Shown piece by piece: positions 62,922-64,000 of a DNA stretch of 64,000 nt (the first letter of the stretch is position 1; each line of letters starts with the position of its first letter). The notes below the pieces were generated by a model, which searched no databases, was not told the origin of the DNA, and saw nothing but the letters and a program-made list of their open reading frames with translations. The stretch is taken from positions 434,001 to 498,000 of the forward strand of contig NC_014533.1 of the NCBI RefSeq assembly GCF_000147335.1, read 5' to 3'. This stretch comes from Gloeothece verrucosa PCC 7822. Lineage in GTDB: Bacteria; Cyanobacteriota; Cyanobacteriia; Cyanobacteriales; Microcystaceae. A program made the translations under genes and the position numbers.

Positions 62922-63356
62922 GCCGCTCCTATTTTATTGCTTTCATGGGAAAAACCTGACTAAATTTAGTTTAGTTGCTTAGCTAAAAAAGTTAACTGTG
63001 TGAACCGAGAACTGTTAATTTTTATTACAATTTTCGGCGGCTCATTCCACTTAATATGTTGTTAAGTATTGAAGTAAAGAAGTAAAAAAGACAAAGGAAA
63101 AATTACTTCTTAAGTAAGATGCTCTAAAGCCAGTAGAAGTCCTTAAATAGAAATTATCATACACTCGATAATAAAAAAATGCATTAAGCATTAATTTAAA
63201 GTAATCCTATACTTTAAAAAAAATAATTGTCAAAATATAATTTTTTTAAAAATTTAGTCGCCAAAAAATACTGACAATTAGAGCGTAGTGAATGAATTGT
63301 CTTAATTTTTATAGTCGGCAAAATTGTTTTGGGTTTGCAGTGAGGAAACTTAAATT
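62922..63356. other. Gap upstream of the MFS transporter gene
   Basis: 435 bp, AT-rich, without clear repeats or genes. GAGGAAA precedes the transporter ATG. Presumably holds its promoter, but no operator is recognised. Confidence 0.4.
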
Positions 63357-64000
63357 ATGATTGAGAATCAAGCTAAAGTTTATCCGAAAGCCAATCAATC
63401 TTTTACCCTTTTGATTGCCTGTACCGCCGCGCTCGGTGGTTTTTTATTCGGATTTGATACAGCCATTATCAACGGTGCGATTAAAGCATTGTATCAAGCT
63501 TTCAATGCGACCTCTTGGACCATTGGTTTAGCCGTATCCTTGGCATTACTCGGCTCCGCAGTAGGAGCTTTTTATGCAGGACCGATTGCTGACCGCTTTG
63601 GGCGTATTAAAACAATGATCGTTGCTTCGGTTTTGTTTACCATTAGTGCTATCGGTGCAGGTGCGGCTTTTGGCATCTGGGATTTTATCTTGTGGCGAGT
63701 TGTGGGAGGAATTGGAGTAGGAGCGGCTAGTGTCATTGCTCCTGCCTATATTGCCGAAGTTTCTCCGGCTCATTTGCGGGGTAGATTAGGGTCGCTTCAG
63801 CAACTAGCGATCGTCATTGGTATTTTTATCGCCTTGTTGTGTGACTATGCGATTGCCTTAGCCGCCGGCTCGGCTGGAAATCCCTGGTTATTTGGTGTCA
63901 GTGCTTGGCGATGGATGTTTTGGAGTGAAATCCCACCTGCACTGCTATACGGTATTGGAGGCTTAATAATTCCTGAGTCCCCTCGATATTTAGTAGCTCA
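63357..64000 (+). CDS. Sugar-porter MFS transporter (C-terminus outside window)
   Basis: First 214 residues of a major facilitator superfamily transporter of the sugar-porter type: helix 1 signature GGFLFGFDTAIINGAI, the loop 2-3 motif GPIADRFGRIKTM, and after helix 6 the PESPRYLVA motif. It would move a sugar with H+ or by uniport. The start ATG at 63357 follows GAGGAAA. The C-terminal half is cut by the window edge, so substrate residues cannot be examined. Confidence 0.92.
   Translation, partial: MIENQAKVYPKANQSFTLLIACTAALGGFLFGFDTAIINGAIKALYQAFNATSWTIGLAVSLALLGSAVGAFYAGPIADRFGRIKTMIVASVLFTISAIGAGAAFGIWDFILWRVVGGIGVGAASVIAPAYIAEVSPAHLRGRLGSLQQLAIVIGIFIALLCDYAIALAAGSAGNPWLFGVSAWRWMFWSEIPPALLYGIGGLIIPESPRYLVA

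Overview
The window looks like a piece of a cyanobacterial chromosome of moderate-to-low GC, probably from a unicellular or colonial Chroococcales-type organism with a large, repeat-rich genome of the Cyanothece/Gloeothece kind. This rests on the gene content: a NucA nuclease with its NuiA inhibitor, DUF2808, a PEP-CTERM protein, an HpsA-like pseudopilin locus, Csx18 and a CHASE2 kinase, together with scattered GCGATCGC (HIP1) octamers and many small palindromic repeats. No rRNA or tRNA gene was seen. The genus is inference.

Layout. 1-12564 (-) is the first 4188 codons of one giant protein with about 29 tandem CARDB-type repeats; its C-terminus lies outside the window. 12881-15449 holds two unrecognised genes separated by a repeat-filled gap. 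16233-21414 (-) is a signalling block: CHASE2 histidine kinase, response regulator with an unusual C-terminal domain, and a 617-residue coiled-coil protein. 21755-23102 has a small XRE regulator and a PEP-CTERM protein. 23161-26690 is a divergent pseudopilin locus with a near-consensus CRP (SyCRP1-type) operator between its two arms. 26740-30304 contains a decayed persulfide-dioxygenase fragment, a tandem DUF305 lipoprotein, an HD hydrolase and an EamA transporter. 30575-34650 is a large polymorphic toxin resembling contractile-injection-system effectors, followed by a stop/start-overlapping likely immunity gene. 35318-39629 includes a patatin lipase, the convergent nucA/nuiA pair coupled to an MMADHC-like gene, and a transglutaminase. 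39790-48551 runs from an arylsulfatase through several small secreted or envelope proteins to a Coq4 homologue. 49167-53558 holds a SulP-STAS-cyclic-nucleotide-domain transporter, an SdpI-like protein and a GST-like protein. 53679-57112 is a CRISPR array of 18 repeats with cas2, cas1 and csx18 but no effector genes. 57794-64000 has a GAF protein, a spore-photoproduct-lyase-like radical SAM enzyme, a DUF922 protein, a tyrosine recombinase and the start of a sugar-type MFS transporter.

The gaps carry at least four families of small MITE-like repeats, here called A (165 bp, GGCTCT ends), B (about 113 bp, ACTTACGCAC ends), C (AAGTACCTGGACA ends) and D (about 119 bp, TAAGCTGTTACGCAT ends). One B copy is interrupted by a fifth element flanked by a TAA duplication, and an A fragment lies beside the broken end of the dioxygenase remnant.

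Best leads for something undescribed: the toxin/immunity pair at 30575-34650, the kinase/regulator/coiled-coil block with its 21-bp perfect operator-like palindrome at 18113-18133, and the CRP-linked pseudopilin locus. All family assignments were made by eye from translated sequence, without database searches.
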